Assembly (NCBI RefSeq): GCF_003730115.1
Contig: NZ_RJVP01000003.1
Coordinates: 186,001 to 250,000, forward strand
From: Pseudomethylobacillus aquaticus
Lineage (GTDB): Bacteria > Pseudomonadota > Gammaproteobacteria > Burkholderiales > Methylophilaceae
Reading direction: 5' to 3'
Length of the DNA stretch: 64,000 nt
Part shown: positions 54,101 to 62,332 of the stretch, in pieces
Layout of the letters: every line of letters begins with the position of its first letter
Position numbering within the stretch: position 1 is the stretch's first letter
Translations under genes and position numbers: made by a program
The notes under the pieces: model-generated
Seen by the model: only the letters and a program-made list of their open reading frames with translations
Told to the model about the DNA's origin: nothing
Database searches by the model: none

Positions 54101-54424
54101 GCAGGTGAATATGTGGCCGGGGTGCGCTTCCGTGCCTGGAGTCCCTGGTCGGCGCTGCACCCCACCATAGGCGTGCACGCACCGCTGGTGTTCGACCTGG
54201 TGGATACCTGGAGCCAGCGTGCCATCGGTGGTTGCAGCTACCATGTGACGCACCCGGGTGGACGCAGTTATTCCACCTTCCCGGTCAATGCCAACGAGGC
54301 CGAAGCACGCCGTTTCACGCGCTTCGTCGGCCACGGCCATACCCCGGGCGTGGCCAAACCACGCGCCGAAAACCGTAATCCTAAATTCCCGTTCACGCTC
54401 GACCTGAGGTGGGATGAAAGTTAA
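51137..54424 (+). CDS. Transglutaminase-like plus DUF2126 giant protein
   Basis: 1,095 residues from ATG 51137 (MAIRVALHHTTRYEF). N-terminal beta-domain (1-120), then a transglutaminase core with catalytic triad: Cys in NRTGSCRDSAWLLVQ, His in DLHAWTEVYIPGAGWIG and Asp in VDPTSG. From about 320 onward DUF2126, beginning TQGGEPTFVSIDD, with conserved FEMPPHARMSLLQMLLLRAL and the C-terminal FRAWSPWSALHP. The start lies 48 bases into the larger frame and fits family N-termini. It is first in a three-gene unit predicted to act on peptides together with Anbu. Confidence 0.92.
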   Translation: MAIRVALHHTTRYEFDRLVNLSPHEVRLRPAAHARTPILSYSLSVTPEDHFINWQQDPYGNYIARYVFPEKVRTLEFTVDLVADMTVINPFDFFVEKYAEQYPFKYTPQLKFELGAYLKPEPVGPLLQHWLADTKKELARKKLNITDFLVMMNQRVQGDIGYLVRMEPGVQTPEETLANRTGSCRDSAWLLVQIMRHFGLAARFVSGYLIQLTADIKALDGPSGTEVDFTDLHAWTEVYIPGAGWIGVDPTSGLMAGEGHIPLACTAMPSSAAPVTGYTDVAEVTFQHTMKITRIHEDPRVTKPYSEADWEKIVKLGDQVDVDLVNQDVRLTQGGEPTFVSIDDMDGPEWNTLAHGKMKRELAGKLALRLKQQFAQGGLLHYGQGKWYPGEPLPRWAINMYWRLDGKPIWEDASLFSDESKPDRYTAKQADKFAKNLAEALGLPRACLIPAYEDVIQHAQDEERLPLNIDPLQADLKDSEERRRLARLLAEGLGATVGYVIPIKPHETSLSTHWLTSKWPLRREHLYLLAGDSPMGLRLPLASLPWVLPEDMDPEFPPDPFAAQDVLPDTSSRQVTRTKLKSRPKPREVIHTALCVQVRAGRLYVFMPPMTRLEDYLNLVASVEATAAKLKLKLWLEGYPPPRDARVRQLSVTPDPGVIEVNVQPSESWQELVANTTFLYEEARQTRLGTEKFMLDGRHTGTGGGNHATLGGKTPADSPMLRRPDLLKSLITYWQNHPALSYLFSGTFIGPTSQAPRVDEARDDNLYELAIAFQQMDKVLPETKESERPWLVDRLLRNLLVDLTGNTHRSEFSIDKLYSPDGPTGRLGLVEFRAFEMPPHARMSLLQMLLLRALVARFWREPYQGKLIHWGTELHDRWMLPHFVAQDIADVVKDLHAHGYAFEQHWFDPFVEFRFPRYGTVAYEGIELELRQAIEPWNVLGEEVTGGGTARYVDSSVERMQLRVRGLTDHRHVVTCNGRPLPLQPTGTAGEYVAGVRFRAWSPWSALHPTIGVHAPLVFDLVDTWSQRAIGGCSYHVTHPGGRSYSTFPVNANEAEARRFTRFVGHGHTPGVAKPRAENRNPKFPFTLDLRWDES

Positions 54425-54436
54425 TATGCTCCCCCT

Positions 54437-56959
54437 ATGTCGCTATTACTAACGAGTTATCCACGCCAGCCTGATCGTCACGACGAATTGCTGACCGAAA
54501 CGGGCGAACCCCGCCAGCACTGGCAGGCTTTGCTTGAGATGCTGGCCATGGAAGCGCCTGCCGAGATGCGCGAGCGTGCCGAATCGGTGCGCAGACAGGT
54601 ACGCGAAAATGGCGTGACCTATAACGTCTATGCTGACACCAAGGGCCTGCAACGCCCCTGGGATCTGGACGTGCTGCCATTCATCCTGCCTCACGAGGAA
54701 TGGGCGGGCATCGAGTCGGCCATCATCCAGCGCGCGCAGTTGCTGAACAGCATCCTGCTGGATGTATACGGCGAGCAGCAGTTACTGCAGCAGGAACAGC
54801 TGCCGCCTTCGCTGATCCACGGGCATGCCGGCTTTTTGCGACCCTGTCACGGCATCCGCCATCCGGACGACATCGCCCTGCATTTTTATGCCGTGGATCT
54901 GGCGCGTTCGCCTGACGGCAGCTGGTGGGTGGTGGCAGACCGCACACAAGCGCCATCGGGTGCCGGTTATGCGCTGGAGAACCGTACTGTCATCGCCAGC
55001 GTGTTCCCGGACCTGTTCCGCGACCTCAACATCCAGCGCCTGAGTGGCTTTTTCAACAGCCTGCGCGACAGCCTCAACCATTGGGGCCGTGAGTGTGCTC
55101 AGCGTCAATCGGCACTGGACGCCAGGATCGCGCCGCTCAGTGTAGGTGAACAACCACTCACCGTGCTGCTGACGCCAGGCCCGTACAACGAGACCTATCA
55201 CGAACAATCCTATCTGGCGGGTTACCTGGGCTTTCCGCTGGTACAGGGCAACGACCTCACTGTACGCAATGGCGTGGTGTGGTTGAAGACCTTGTCCGGC
55301 CTGAAGCCGGTGCATGCCATCCTGCGCCGTCTGGATGACGACTTCTGTGATCCGCTGGAACTGAATGCCGACTCGGTGCTGGGCGTGGCCGGGCTGACCG
55401 ATGCAGCACGGCGCGGCAATGTGCTGATCGCCAACAGTCTGGGCTCCAACCTGCTGCAATCCGGTGCCCTGCTGGGCTTTCTGCCCGGCCTGTGTGAGCG
55501 GCTGCTGGGTCAGCCCCTGCAGATGCCATCGGTCGCCACCTGGTGGTGCGGCGAACCGCTGGCGCTGCAATCGGTGATCGCCAATCTGGATACGCTGGTG
55601 ATCAAGCCAGCCTTCCCGCAGATCCAGGAACGCCCGATCTTTGGTGCCGACCTGGATGCAGAGGCGCGCGCCGCGCTGATCGAGAAGCTGCGTCAGGCAC
55701 CGCAGAACTATATCGCCCAGGAGATGGTAAACATCTCGCAGGCGCCGGTCTGGGACGGCCATGGCCAGCAGGTCAGCGCACGTGCCGTCGGCTTGCGCGT
55801 GTATGCCTGTGCCACCCCACAGGGCTATGTGGTGATGCCGGGCGGGCTGACCCGCGTGGCCACCGGCCTGGACAATCGCGTCATCACCATGCAGCGCGGT
55901 GGCACCAGCAAGGACACCTGGGTGACCGCGCCGCACAGCATGGCCTACCGCAGCCTGATCCGCCACACCACCTCCAGCCGCGACCTGGTACGCAGCGATG
56001 CGTTCCTGTCCAGCCGCATGGTGGAGAACCTGTTCTGGTTCGGGCGCTACGCCGTGCGCAACCACCATATCGCGCGCCTGCTACGCACCGCCATCCATTA
56101 CCTGCTGGAGTTTTCACCGGAACACCGTGCGGTGGAATGGCCCACGGTGCAGCAACTGTGTGTGTGGTATGGCCTGATGCCGCCCGACGAAGAAGACGAT
56201 CTGGGCCACGCCATCCCCACCACGCTCAGCGACGAGGACATCGAAGCGCTGCTGGTGGCGGCGGTGTATGACAGCGGTGCCAATACACTGGCCAGCAATG
56301 TGCAGCACTTCTTCCATTTGGCCTTCAAGCTGCGCGAGCGCTTGTCGGACGACAACTGGCGCATGATCAACCAGATGTCGCAGCGCTTCGGGCAAGGTCA
56401 TGCCGAGCCCACGCTGTCGGATGCGCTGGAGCAGCTGGACGAGACCACGCTGGGGCTGGTGACACTGGCCGGCTTCACGCTGGATGGCATGACGCGCGAC
56501 CACGGCTGGCGCTTCCTGTCCATCGGCCGCCGCATCGAGCGGCTGCAATTCCTGTGCATCCTGCTGCTGCGCGCCCTGGCCATGCCGGTACAGGCCAATC
56601 TGGACTGGCTGCTGGAGCTGACCGACAGCATCGTCACTTACCGTGCGCGTTACAGTGCGCAACCCGAATGGCTACCGGTGCTGGACCTGCTGTTGATGGA
56701 CGAGAACAACCCGAATGCCATGGTGTTCCAGCTCAAAGGCCTGGCCAAATACCTGGGCCAGATCGGCGCCACCTATAGCAGCGGCGGCGAAGCCGAACGC
56801 ATCAGCGAACTGCTCACCCAGTTGCGCGGCTTTGATCCGGATGCCACCCTGTGCCAGGGCAACATCCAGCTCATCAACTGGCTCAACGCCACCTACCAGG
56901 CCAGCCTCCAGGTGTCCAACCAGCTCAACCTGCGCTTCTTCAGCTATTCGGGACGCTAG
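54437..56959 (+). CDS. Fused circularly permuted ATP-grasp and alpha-E protein
   Basis: 840 residues. The first about 480 form the circularly permuted ATP-grasp (COG2308): GVTYNVYADTKGLQRPWDLDVLPF, RPCHGIRHPDDIALHFYAVDLARSPDGSWWVVADRTQAPSGAGYALENR, QEMVNISQAPVWDG and GGLTRVATG. From about 525, VENLFWFGRYAVRNHHIARLLRT opens the alpha-E all-helical domain (COG2307), ending LRFFSYSGR. ATP-grasp enzymes form amide bonds by acyl-phosphate; alpha-E is the usual partner. In the second locus below the two domains are separate genes. Confidence 0.93.
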   Translation: MSLLLTSYPRQPDRHDELLTETGEPRQHWQALLEMLAMEAPAEMRERAESVRRQVRENGVTYNVYADTKGLQRPWDLDVLPFILPHEEWAGIESAIIQRAQLLNSILLDVYGEQQLLQQEQLPPSLIHGHAGFLRPCHGIRHPDDIALHFYAVDLARSPDGSWWVVADRTQAPSGAGYALENRTVIASVFPDLFRDLNIQRLSGFFNSLRDSLNHWGRECAQRQSALDARIAPLSVGEQPLTVLLTPGPYNETYHEQSYLAGYLGFPLVQGNDLTVRNGVVWLKTLSGLKPVHAILRRLDDDFCDPLELNADSVLGVAGLTDAARRGNVLIANSLGSNLLQSGALLGFLPGLCERLLGQPLQMPSVATWWCGEPLALQSVIANLDTLVIKPAFPQIQERPIFGADLDAEARAALIEKLRQAPQNYIAQEMVNISQAPVWDGHGQQVSARAVGLRVYACATPQGYVVMPGGLTRVATGLDNRVITMQRGGTSKDTWVTAPHSMAYRSLIRHTTSSRDLVRSDAFLSSRMVENLFWFGRYAVRNHHIARLLRTAIHYLLEFSPEHRAVEWPTVQQLCVWYGLMPPDEEDDLGHAIPTTLSDEDIEALLVAAVYDSGANTLASNVQHFFHLAFKLRERLSDDNWRMINQMSQRFGQGHAEPTLSDALEQLDETTLGLVTLAGFTLDGMTRDHGWRFLSIGRRIERLQFLCILLLRALAMPVQANLDWLLELTDSIVTYRARYSAQPEWLPVLDLLLMDENNPNAMVFQLKGLAKYLGQIGATYSSGGEAERISELLTQLRGFDPDATLCQGNIQLINWLNATYQASLQVSNQLNLRFFSYSGR

Positions 56960-56965
56960 CAGACC

Positions 56966-57910
56966 ATGACCACGCTACCCAGCAGCAAACCGACCATGCC
57001 GCCATTGCGCTACCACGTTCAGCATGTCACCGAATATGACTACGATCATACGGTGACGCTGTCGCAGCAACTGCTGCACCTGACGCCGCGTGATAGCGCG
57101 TATCAGCAATGCCTGTATCACCAGATCCGCATCTCCCCGGCCCCCAGTGAATCAGCCGAGCATGCGGATTTCTTTGGTAACCAGTCACGCTGTTTTGCTA
57201 TCTATGCGCCCCACGAAGCGCTGCGTGTCAGCGCCGAATTCAGCGTGCAGCTCAGCGCGCGCCCCACCATGGACAGTTTGCCAGCCAGCACGCCATGGAC
57301 CGTGTTGCGCGATATGTTGCAAGAGCAGGCCAGCCAGCATCTGGAGGCCTGCGCCTACCTGTACGGCTCCCCCAAAGTGCCCTGCTCACCCGCGCTGGCG
57401 GACTATGCCAGCCTGGCCTTCACGCCGGACCGGCCGATACTGGACGCCAGCCTGGCACTGACGCAGCAGATCTACCATGATTTTGAATACGACGCCGATG
57501 CTACCGATGTCTCCACCCCACTGCATGAGGTGCTGCACAACAAGCGCGGCGTATGCCAGGATTTTGCCCACCTGATGGCAGGCTGCCTGCGTAGCCTGGG
57601 GCTGGCGTGCCGTTATGTCAGCGGCTACATCCTCACCAATCGTGATGCGGGCCAGCCCGCGCTGATCGGGGCCGATGCCTCGCATGCCTGGGTGTCGGTG
57701 TATTGCCCGCAATATGGCTGGGTGGATTTCGACCCCACCAATAATTGCCTGGTGCAGCATGAACACGTGACCATGGCCTGGGGACGTGACTACACCGATG
57801 TCAGCCCGATGCGTGGCGTGGTGCTGGGCGGCGGCGGCCAGCGACTCAAGGTCAGTGTCACGGTCACCGCCATCGGTGACCGTGCGCCGGCCGTGCAGCT
57901 GCCGCTGTGA
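56966..57910 (+). CDS. Transglutaminase-like protein, second of first set
   Basis: 314 residues, COG1305. Beta-rich N-terminal domain (RYHVQHVTEYDYDHTVTLSQQLLHLTPRD), then the core: Cys in KRGVCQDFAHLMAGCLRSLGLACRYVSGYI, His in DASHAWVSVYCPQYGWVDFDPTNN (Asp included). Six bases separate it from the ATP-grasp gene. It probably cleaves or transfers peptide or isopeptide bonds. Confidence 0.92.
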   Translation: MTTLPSSKPTMPPLRYHVQHVTEYDYDHTVTLSQQLLHLTPRDSAYQQCLYHQIRISPAPSESAEHADFFGNQSRCFAIYAPHEALRVSAEFSVQLSARPTMDSLPASTPWTVLRDMLQEQASQHLEACAYLYGSPKVPCSPALADYASLAFTPDRPILDASLALTQQIYHDFEYDADATDVSTPLHEVLHNKRGVCQDFAHLMAGCLRSLGLACRYVSGYILTNRDAGQPALIGADASHAWVSVYCPQYGWVDFDPTNNCLVQHEHVTMAWGRDYTDVSPMRGVVLGGGGQRLKVSVTVTAIGDRAPAVQLPL

Positions 57911-57941
57911 ATCTTTTTACTTTGTTGTAATCCGAGTTCAT

Positions 57942-59000
57942 ATGGACTATCGCCCACTTGGTTTGACCGACCTCAAGGTCTCCGCGCTGTGTCTGGGCAC
58001 CATGACCTTTGGTGAACAGAACAGCGAAGCCGAAGCCCATGCGCAACTGGACTATGCGCGTGCGCACGGCATCAATTTCATCGACACCGCCGAGATGTAC
58101 CCGGTGCCACCCAAGGCCAGCACCTTCACGCGCACCGAAAGCATCGTCGGCAACTGGTTGAAGCGTCAGCCCCGCGAGCAGATCGTGCTGGCCACCAAAG
58201 CGGCCGGCCCGCGCCGCAACATGCAATGGATACGCGGTGGCCCGCCCCATCTGGACCGTGCCAATCTGCGCGCAGCAGTGGATGGCTCGCTGCAGCGCCT
58301 GCAGACCGACTACATCGACCTGTATCAGCTGCATTGGCCGGAGCGCAATGTGCCCATGTTCGGCCAGTATCAATTCGACCCGGCAGCCGAGTTCGACGAG
58401 GCGGGTGAGCAAAGACCATGGGTGTCTATCCATGAGCAATTACAGACGCTGGACGAACTGGTGAAGGAAGGCAAGATCCGCCATTTCGGTGTGTCGAACG
58501 AGCACGCCTGGGGGGTGATGCAGTTCCTGCATGAAGCGGAGAAACACGGCCTGCCGCGTATCGCCAGCATCCAGAACTGCTACAACCTGATCAACCGTGG
58601 CTTTGAATTCAGTCTGGCCGAGATCAGCTACCGCGAGCAGGTCAGCCTGCTGGCCTACTCGCCGCTGGCGTTCGGGCATTTGAGCGGCAAATACCTGCCG
58701 GGTGGCGATGGCGAGGGCCGTGCCACGCTGTTCAAAGGCTTTGCGCAACGCTATGAAAAACCCAATGTCGCACCCGCCTGTGCGGCCTATGCCGAACTGG
58801 CAGCGGAGATCGGCATGCAGCCAGCCGAGCTGGCGCTGTCGTTCGTATACCAGCGCTGGTTCGTGACCAGCACCATCATAGGCGCCACCAGCATGAAGCA
58901 ACTGCAGCAGAACATCGCCGCCTGGGACAAACCCTTGTCAAAAGAAGTACTGCAGGCCATCGAGGCCTTGCACCTCCGCTACATGAACCCGGCACCTTGA
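57942..59000 (+). CDS. Aldo/keto reductase, Tas type
   Basis: 352 residues from ATG 57942. TIM-barrel AKR with LGLTDLKVSALCLGTMTFGEQNS, FIDTAEMYPVPP (catalytic Tyr and Asp), VLATKAAGP and TIIGATSMKQLQQNI. Tas-like reductases use NADPH on aldehydes or ketones; the natural substrate is unknown. It follows the transglutaminase gene by 31 bases and is closed by a strong terminator; co-transcription with that set is possible. Confidence 0.92.
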   Translation: MDYRPLGLTDLKVSALCLGTMTFGEQNSEAEAHAQLDYARAHGINFIDTAEMYPVPPKASTFTRTESIVGNWLKRQPREQIVLATKAAGPRRNMQWIRGGPPHLDRANLRAAVDGSLQRLQTDYIDLYQLHWPERNVPMFGQYQFDPAAEFDEAGEQRPWVSIHEQLQTLDELVKEGKIRHFGVSNEHAWGVMQFLHEAEKHGLPRIASIQNCYNLINRGFEFSLAEISYREQVSLLAYSPLAFGHLSGKYLPGGDGEGRATLFKGFAQRYEKPNVAPACAAYAELAAEIGMQPAELALSFVYQRWFVTSTIIGATSMKQLQQNIAAWDKPLSKEVLQAIEALHLRYMNPAP

Positions 59001-59010
59001 TACAAACAAA

Positions 59011-59037
59011 AACGCCAGCTGACTTAGCTGGCGTTTT
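59011..59037 (+). terminator. Rho-independent terminator
   Basis: AACGCCAGCT and AGCTGGCGTT form a perfect 10-bp stem around GACTT, followed by a T-run. It ends the plus-strand unit; the upstream A residues could also serve the convergent minus-strand gene. Confidence 0.9.
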
Positions 59038-59081
59038 TTGTGGCTTGGTCAGCGCTGGCTGACCGGTATCTGTCTAGCGAC

Positions 59082-60335
59082 TTATTTGCTGGCCAGCGCC
59101 TGTGCTTCCAGCACGCCTTCTTCCATGCCGGCCGCTTCGGTGAGTTTGGCGACATTGTCCTTGGTGAAAAAACCGTCGAAATCCCCATAACGCTGCACAT
59201 ACTCGATGATCAGGGAGGAATGCTCGGAGGCATTGGAGAAGATCTGCTTCAAGCCTTCTTCGCGTGAGCCGATCACGTCCAGCAGGAAGCCCTTGCCCTG
59301 CTCGGCGATGGATTTCACCACATACTCGATGTTCTCCATGCCGTCACGCTCGCCGTCCTTGACCGAGATGGCCACGTGATGCAAACGCGGACCGTAATTG
59401 CGCACAAAGGTCTCGGTCGGCGATGGCAGGTGTTCAAGGTGGTTCACGAAATACGGCGTGTTATTGGCGGTGAACACCTTGGCCGGGCTTTTCGATTCCG
59501 GGATGGGGTGCACACTCTTGGTGACGTTGGTGGAGGAGTTCTGGTCCCAGATATTGTAAGCACCCCAGAAGTAGTAACTCGACCAGGACAGGTATTCCAG
59601 GATGGCCACTTCACGGTTCTGGCTGTAGACGCGGGTGGCCAGGTGGTCCACCGGCAGCAGCAGATCGTCGATCTTGAGCTTTTCCTGGAGAACTTTGGCG
59701 GCCTCGTAGGCTTCCTGTACATCGTGACGGATCGTGCTCATGCCCAGGGCATACACGCGCAGTTCTTGCGGCTTGCGCTCCAGATAAGCGACGATGTTAT
59801 GGGTGTAGGGTGAAGGCTTGCTGACCGCCAGATTGCCCGGCATCTCCAGCTTGCGGATCTCGTCCTGGCTGAAAAAGCGGAACTCGCGTTCCTGCTGCAG
59901 CTTGACCACGTCGTGCAGGCTGTCCACGCGCAGGATCTCGCCCATGTAGCGGCTGTTAGGCTTGCGCGCCCCCACCGGGTACACCTCGTTAAGGGCACGG
60001 AAGATGCCGCGCAGGTTGGGGTCTTTGACCTCGCGCACCAGCAGGTCGGGCGAATTAAGGTCGATGCGCAGGATATGCGTCCAGTGCGATTCGCTCTCCA
60101 GCGTGACCAGGTAGTGGTACGAGGTCATCAAGGCCAGCTCGGCGATGTACTGGATGGAATGGCCGGGGTCCACCGTGATCATGAGCGCGTCGATCTCGTG
60201 GATCATGCTGGTCAGGCCGATGCGGTCACGCTCTTCCAGCAAACGTACCAGATATTCTTCGAAGAACGGCGAGTTTTCCTTGTCGCCGTGGCGGACGTGG
60301 CCCAGCGAATTGATGGCCTGCGTGAGTAGATTCAT
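59082..60335 (-). CDS. Uncharacterised 417-aa protein with VOC/HPPD-like C-terminus
   Basis: The N-terminal 260 residues are mixed helical and not recognised. In the C-terminal part FVRNYGPRLHHVAISVKDGERDGMENIEYVV and SSLIIEYVQRYGDFDGFFTKDN resemble the second barrel of 4-hydroxyphenylpyruvate dioxygenase, with a metal His in HHVAI and Glu in IIEYVQR. Eight bases upstream lies the transglutaminase gene on the same strand, so it is the last gene of the second set. No signal peptide. A non-haem iron oxygenase or a catalytically dead VOC protein are both possible. Confidence 0.6.
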   Translation of the reverse strand: MNLLTQAINSLGHVRHGDKENSPFFEEYLVRLLEERDRIGLTSMIHEIDALMITVDPGHSIQYIAELALMTSYHYLVTLESESHWTHILRIDLNSPDLLVREVKDPNLRGIFRALNEVYPVGARKPNSRYMGEILRVDSLHDVVKLQQEREFRFFSQDEIRKLEMPGNLAVSKPSPYTHNIVAYLERKPQELRVYALGMSTIRHDVQEAYEAAKVLQEKLKIDDLLLPVDHLATRVYSQNREVAILEYLSWSSYYFWGAYNIWDQNSSTNVTKSVHPIPESKSPAKVFTANNTPYFVNHLEHLPSPTETFVRNYGPRLHHVAISVKDGERDGMENIEYVVKSIAEQGKGFLLDVIGSREEGLKQIFSNASEHSSLIIEYVQRYGDFDGFFTKDNVAKLTEAAGMEEGVLEAQALASK

Positions 60336-60343
60336 GGTGCTGC

Positions 60344-61153
60344 CTATTGTTGCGATTGTTGCATTTGCTTGGGGCTGATACGTACGGAGGCATCCATGTG
60401 CTCCTTGCCACCACCGGAGCGCACACCGCTGACCGGGCAGGCTTCACGGTAATCCAGGCCCACGGCCAGACGCACATGCACACCATTGGTGAGGCAGCCG
60501 TTCGAGACATCGTAACTGCGCCAGCCCAGGCCATTGAGCCAGACATCGGCCCAGGCGTGGCTTTCCATGAGGCTGCCATCGGCCGTGAACAGATAACCGC
60601 TGACATAACGTGCGGGCATGCCCAGATGACGGCAGCAGCTCAGGAAGATATGCGCATGGTCCTGACACACGCCCTTGCCCTGAGCGAAAGCGCTGGCGGC
60701 CGTGGTATCCACCGCGGTACTGCCTTTCACATAAGGCACCTGCTCGACGATGCTGCGCATCATGTCTTCCACCCAGGCGGTGTTTTCACCTGAAACGTGG
60801 GCGGCGTAATCATTGGCAAAACGCTGCAAGGTCTGGTCAGCCTGCGTCAGCGGCGTGTCGCGCAGATAGATCTCCAGCGGCAGTCGGCTCTCGGTGCTGG
60901 TCTGTGGCAGACCGGTCTCCACCTCGCCAACGGCGACGATGCTGAGTTCGTGATGCGGACTGTCCAGCACCAGCGTATGCGCGATGTTGCCATGCGGGTC
61001 ATCATAGCGATGCAAGTGTCCGTTGACGCGGATATCCCAGCGCTTGACGCGCTGACCGAAGCCATCGCGCGGAGTCAGGCGCAGCTGCTGGATGGTGTAG
61101 TTGACGCTTTCCGCATACTCGTAACGGGTGCGGTGTTCAATATTCAGTTCCAT
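60344..61153 (-). CDS. Transglutaminase-like protein of second set
   Basis: 269 residues, COG1305. N-terminal beta domain (NIEHRTRYEYAESVNYTIQQLRLTPRDGFGQRV), then Cys in GKGVCQDHAHIFLSCCRHLGMPARYVSGYLF and His in ESHAWADVWLNGLGWRSYDVSN (Asp included). It lies between the alpha-E and VOC-like genes on the minus strand (30 and 8 bases). Similar in order to the protein at 56,966 but clearly diverged. Confidence 0.92.
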   Translation of the reverse strand: MELNIEHRTRYEYAESVNYTIQQLRLTPRDGFGQRVKRWDIRVNGHLHRYDDPHGNIAHTLVLDSPHHELSIVAVGEVETGLPQTSTESRLPLEIYLRDTPLTQADQTLQRFANDYAAHVSGENTAWVEDMMRSIVEQVPYVKGSTAVDTTAASAFAQGKGVCQDHAHIFLSCCRHLGMPARYVSGYLFTADGSLMESHAWADVWLNGLGWRSYDVSNGCLTNGVHVRLAVGLDYREACPVSGVRSGGGKEHMDASVRISPKQMQQSQQ

Positions 61154-61183
61154 GCGTCGATTCTTAAGATTAGGCCGCTAGAG

Positions 61184-62131
61184 TCAGGCTGCTTGCGCGT
61201 TAAGGAAGCTGCGCTGGATCTCCAGCCCCAGGTTATTGTTGCCGACCACAAAATCTTCGAGGAACTCGTGCAAACCGCCCTGGAAGATCTCCTCCATGCG
61301 GCCATAACGCAGACGCGCATGCAGCTCGCCCGCCACACGCAGGCATTCACTGTTACGCCGCCCGGGCAACTGGTCAAGGATGGCCGTGATCTCGCTGAGG
61401 CAGGCGTGCAGTGAGCGCGGCATGTCCTGACGCAGCACCAGCAACTCGGCCACGCGCCAGGGTTCTATGCTGTCACTGAACACTTTCTGATAGGCCTGGA
61501 ATGCAGACACGGAACGCAGCACCGCGCTCCATTCATAGTAATCCACCGCACCGCCGATCTCTTCATCATTGGGGAGCAGCAAATGATATTTCACGTCCAG
61601 CAGGCGTGCGGTGTTGTCGGCGCGTTCGATGAAGGTGCCCAGGCGCAGGAAGCGGAAGGCATCGTCATGCAGCATGGTGCCGAAACTGACGCCACGGAAC
61701 AGGTGCGAGCGTGACTTCACCCAGTCGCAAAACTCATGCAGATGCCCTTCCAGCAGGCGCATGTCCTGGAATTGTGCGAACTCCAGCCACAGGCTGTTGA
61801 TGTTCTCCCAGGTCTCGGACGAGATCGCGGCACGCACTGCACGGGCATTTTCGCGGGCACTGAGCAGCGCACTGTAGATGCTGGATGGGTTGCGCGGGTC
61901 CAGCGCCAGAAAGTGGATCACCTCGTTGGCCGTGATGGTGTCGTGCAAGTCCTCGTAGGCGGTGACGGCACCGGCGATCTCCAGGGCCGGGCCCCACAAA
62001 GCCGCTTCACTGGCAGCCGCATTGGGCACCAGCGACATGTTGTCGGTCACGTCCAGCACACGGGCCATGTTCTCGGCACGTTCAATGTAACGTGCCATCC
62101 AGTACAGGTGATCTGCGGTTCGACTAAGCAA
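61184..62131 (-). CDS. Alpha-E domain protein (stand-alone)
   Basis: About 315 residues, all helical. I start it at the TTG at 62131, which has AGGAGG at ideal spacing and gives the family N-terminus LSRTADHLYWMARYIERAENMARVLD. An in-frame GTG at 62137 overlaps that ribosome site. Further signatures are TIAALARENARAVR-like (LLSARENARAVRAAIS) and FIERADNTARLLDVKYH. Partner of the ATP-grasp protein encoded upstream. Biochemical role unknown. Confidence 0.9.
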   Translation of the reverse strand: MLSRTADHLYWMARYIERAENMARVLDVTDNMSLVPNAAASEAALWGPALEIAGAVTAYEDLHDTITANEVIHFLALDPRNPSSIYSALLSARENARAVRAAISSETWENINSLWLEFAQFQDMRLLEGHLHEFCDWVKSRSHLFRGVSFGTMLHDDAFRFLRLGTFIERADNTARLLDVKYHLLLPNDEEIGGAVDYYEWSAVLRSVSAFQAYQKVFSDSIEPWRVAELLVLRQDMPRSLHACLSEITAILDQLPGRRNSECLRVAGELHARLRYGRMEEIFQGGLHEFLEDFVVGNNNLGLEIQRSFLNAQAA

Positions 62132-62332
62132 TTTCACCTCCTAATGTTGATACAGCGCGGAATGATGTAACGGGTACTGCCTGAGGCAGGGTGCCGGCAG
62201 ACCCATACCTTGTTGCTGCGATGGCGCTAACTGTGGTTAAGCCAGGGTGATGCATGCCGGCATAGGCTGCCTTCATGACCGCAATCTTCATAACCGCAAT
62301 GACAAGCAGCGACATCACCAGAAATACCATCA

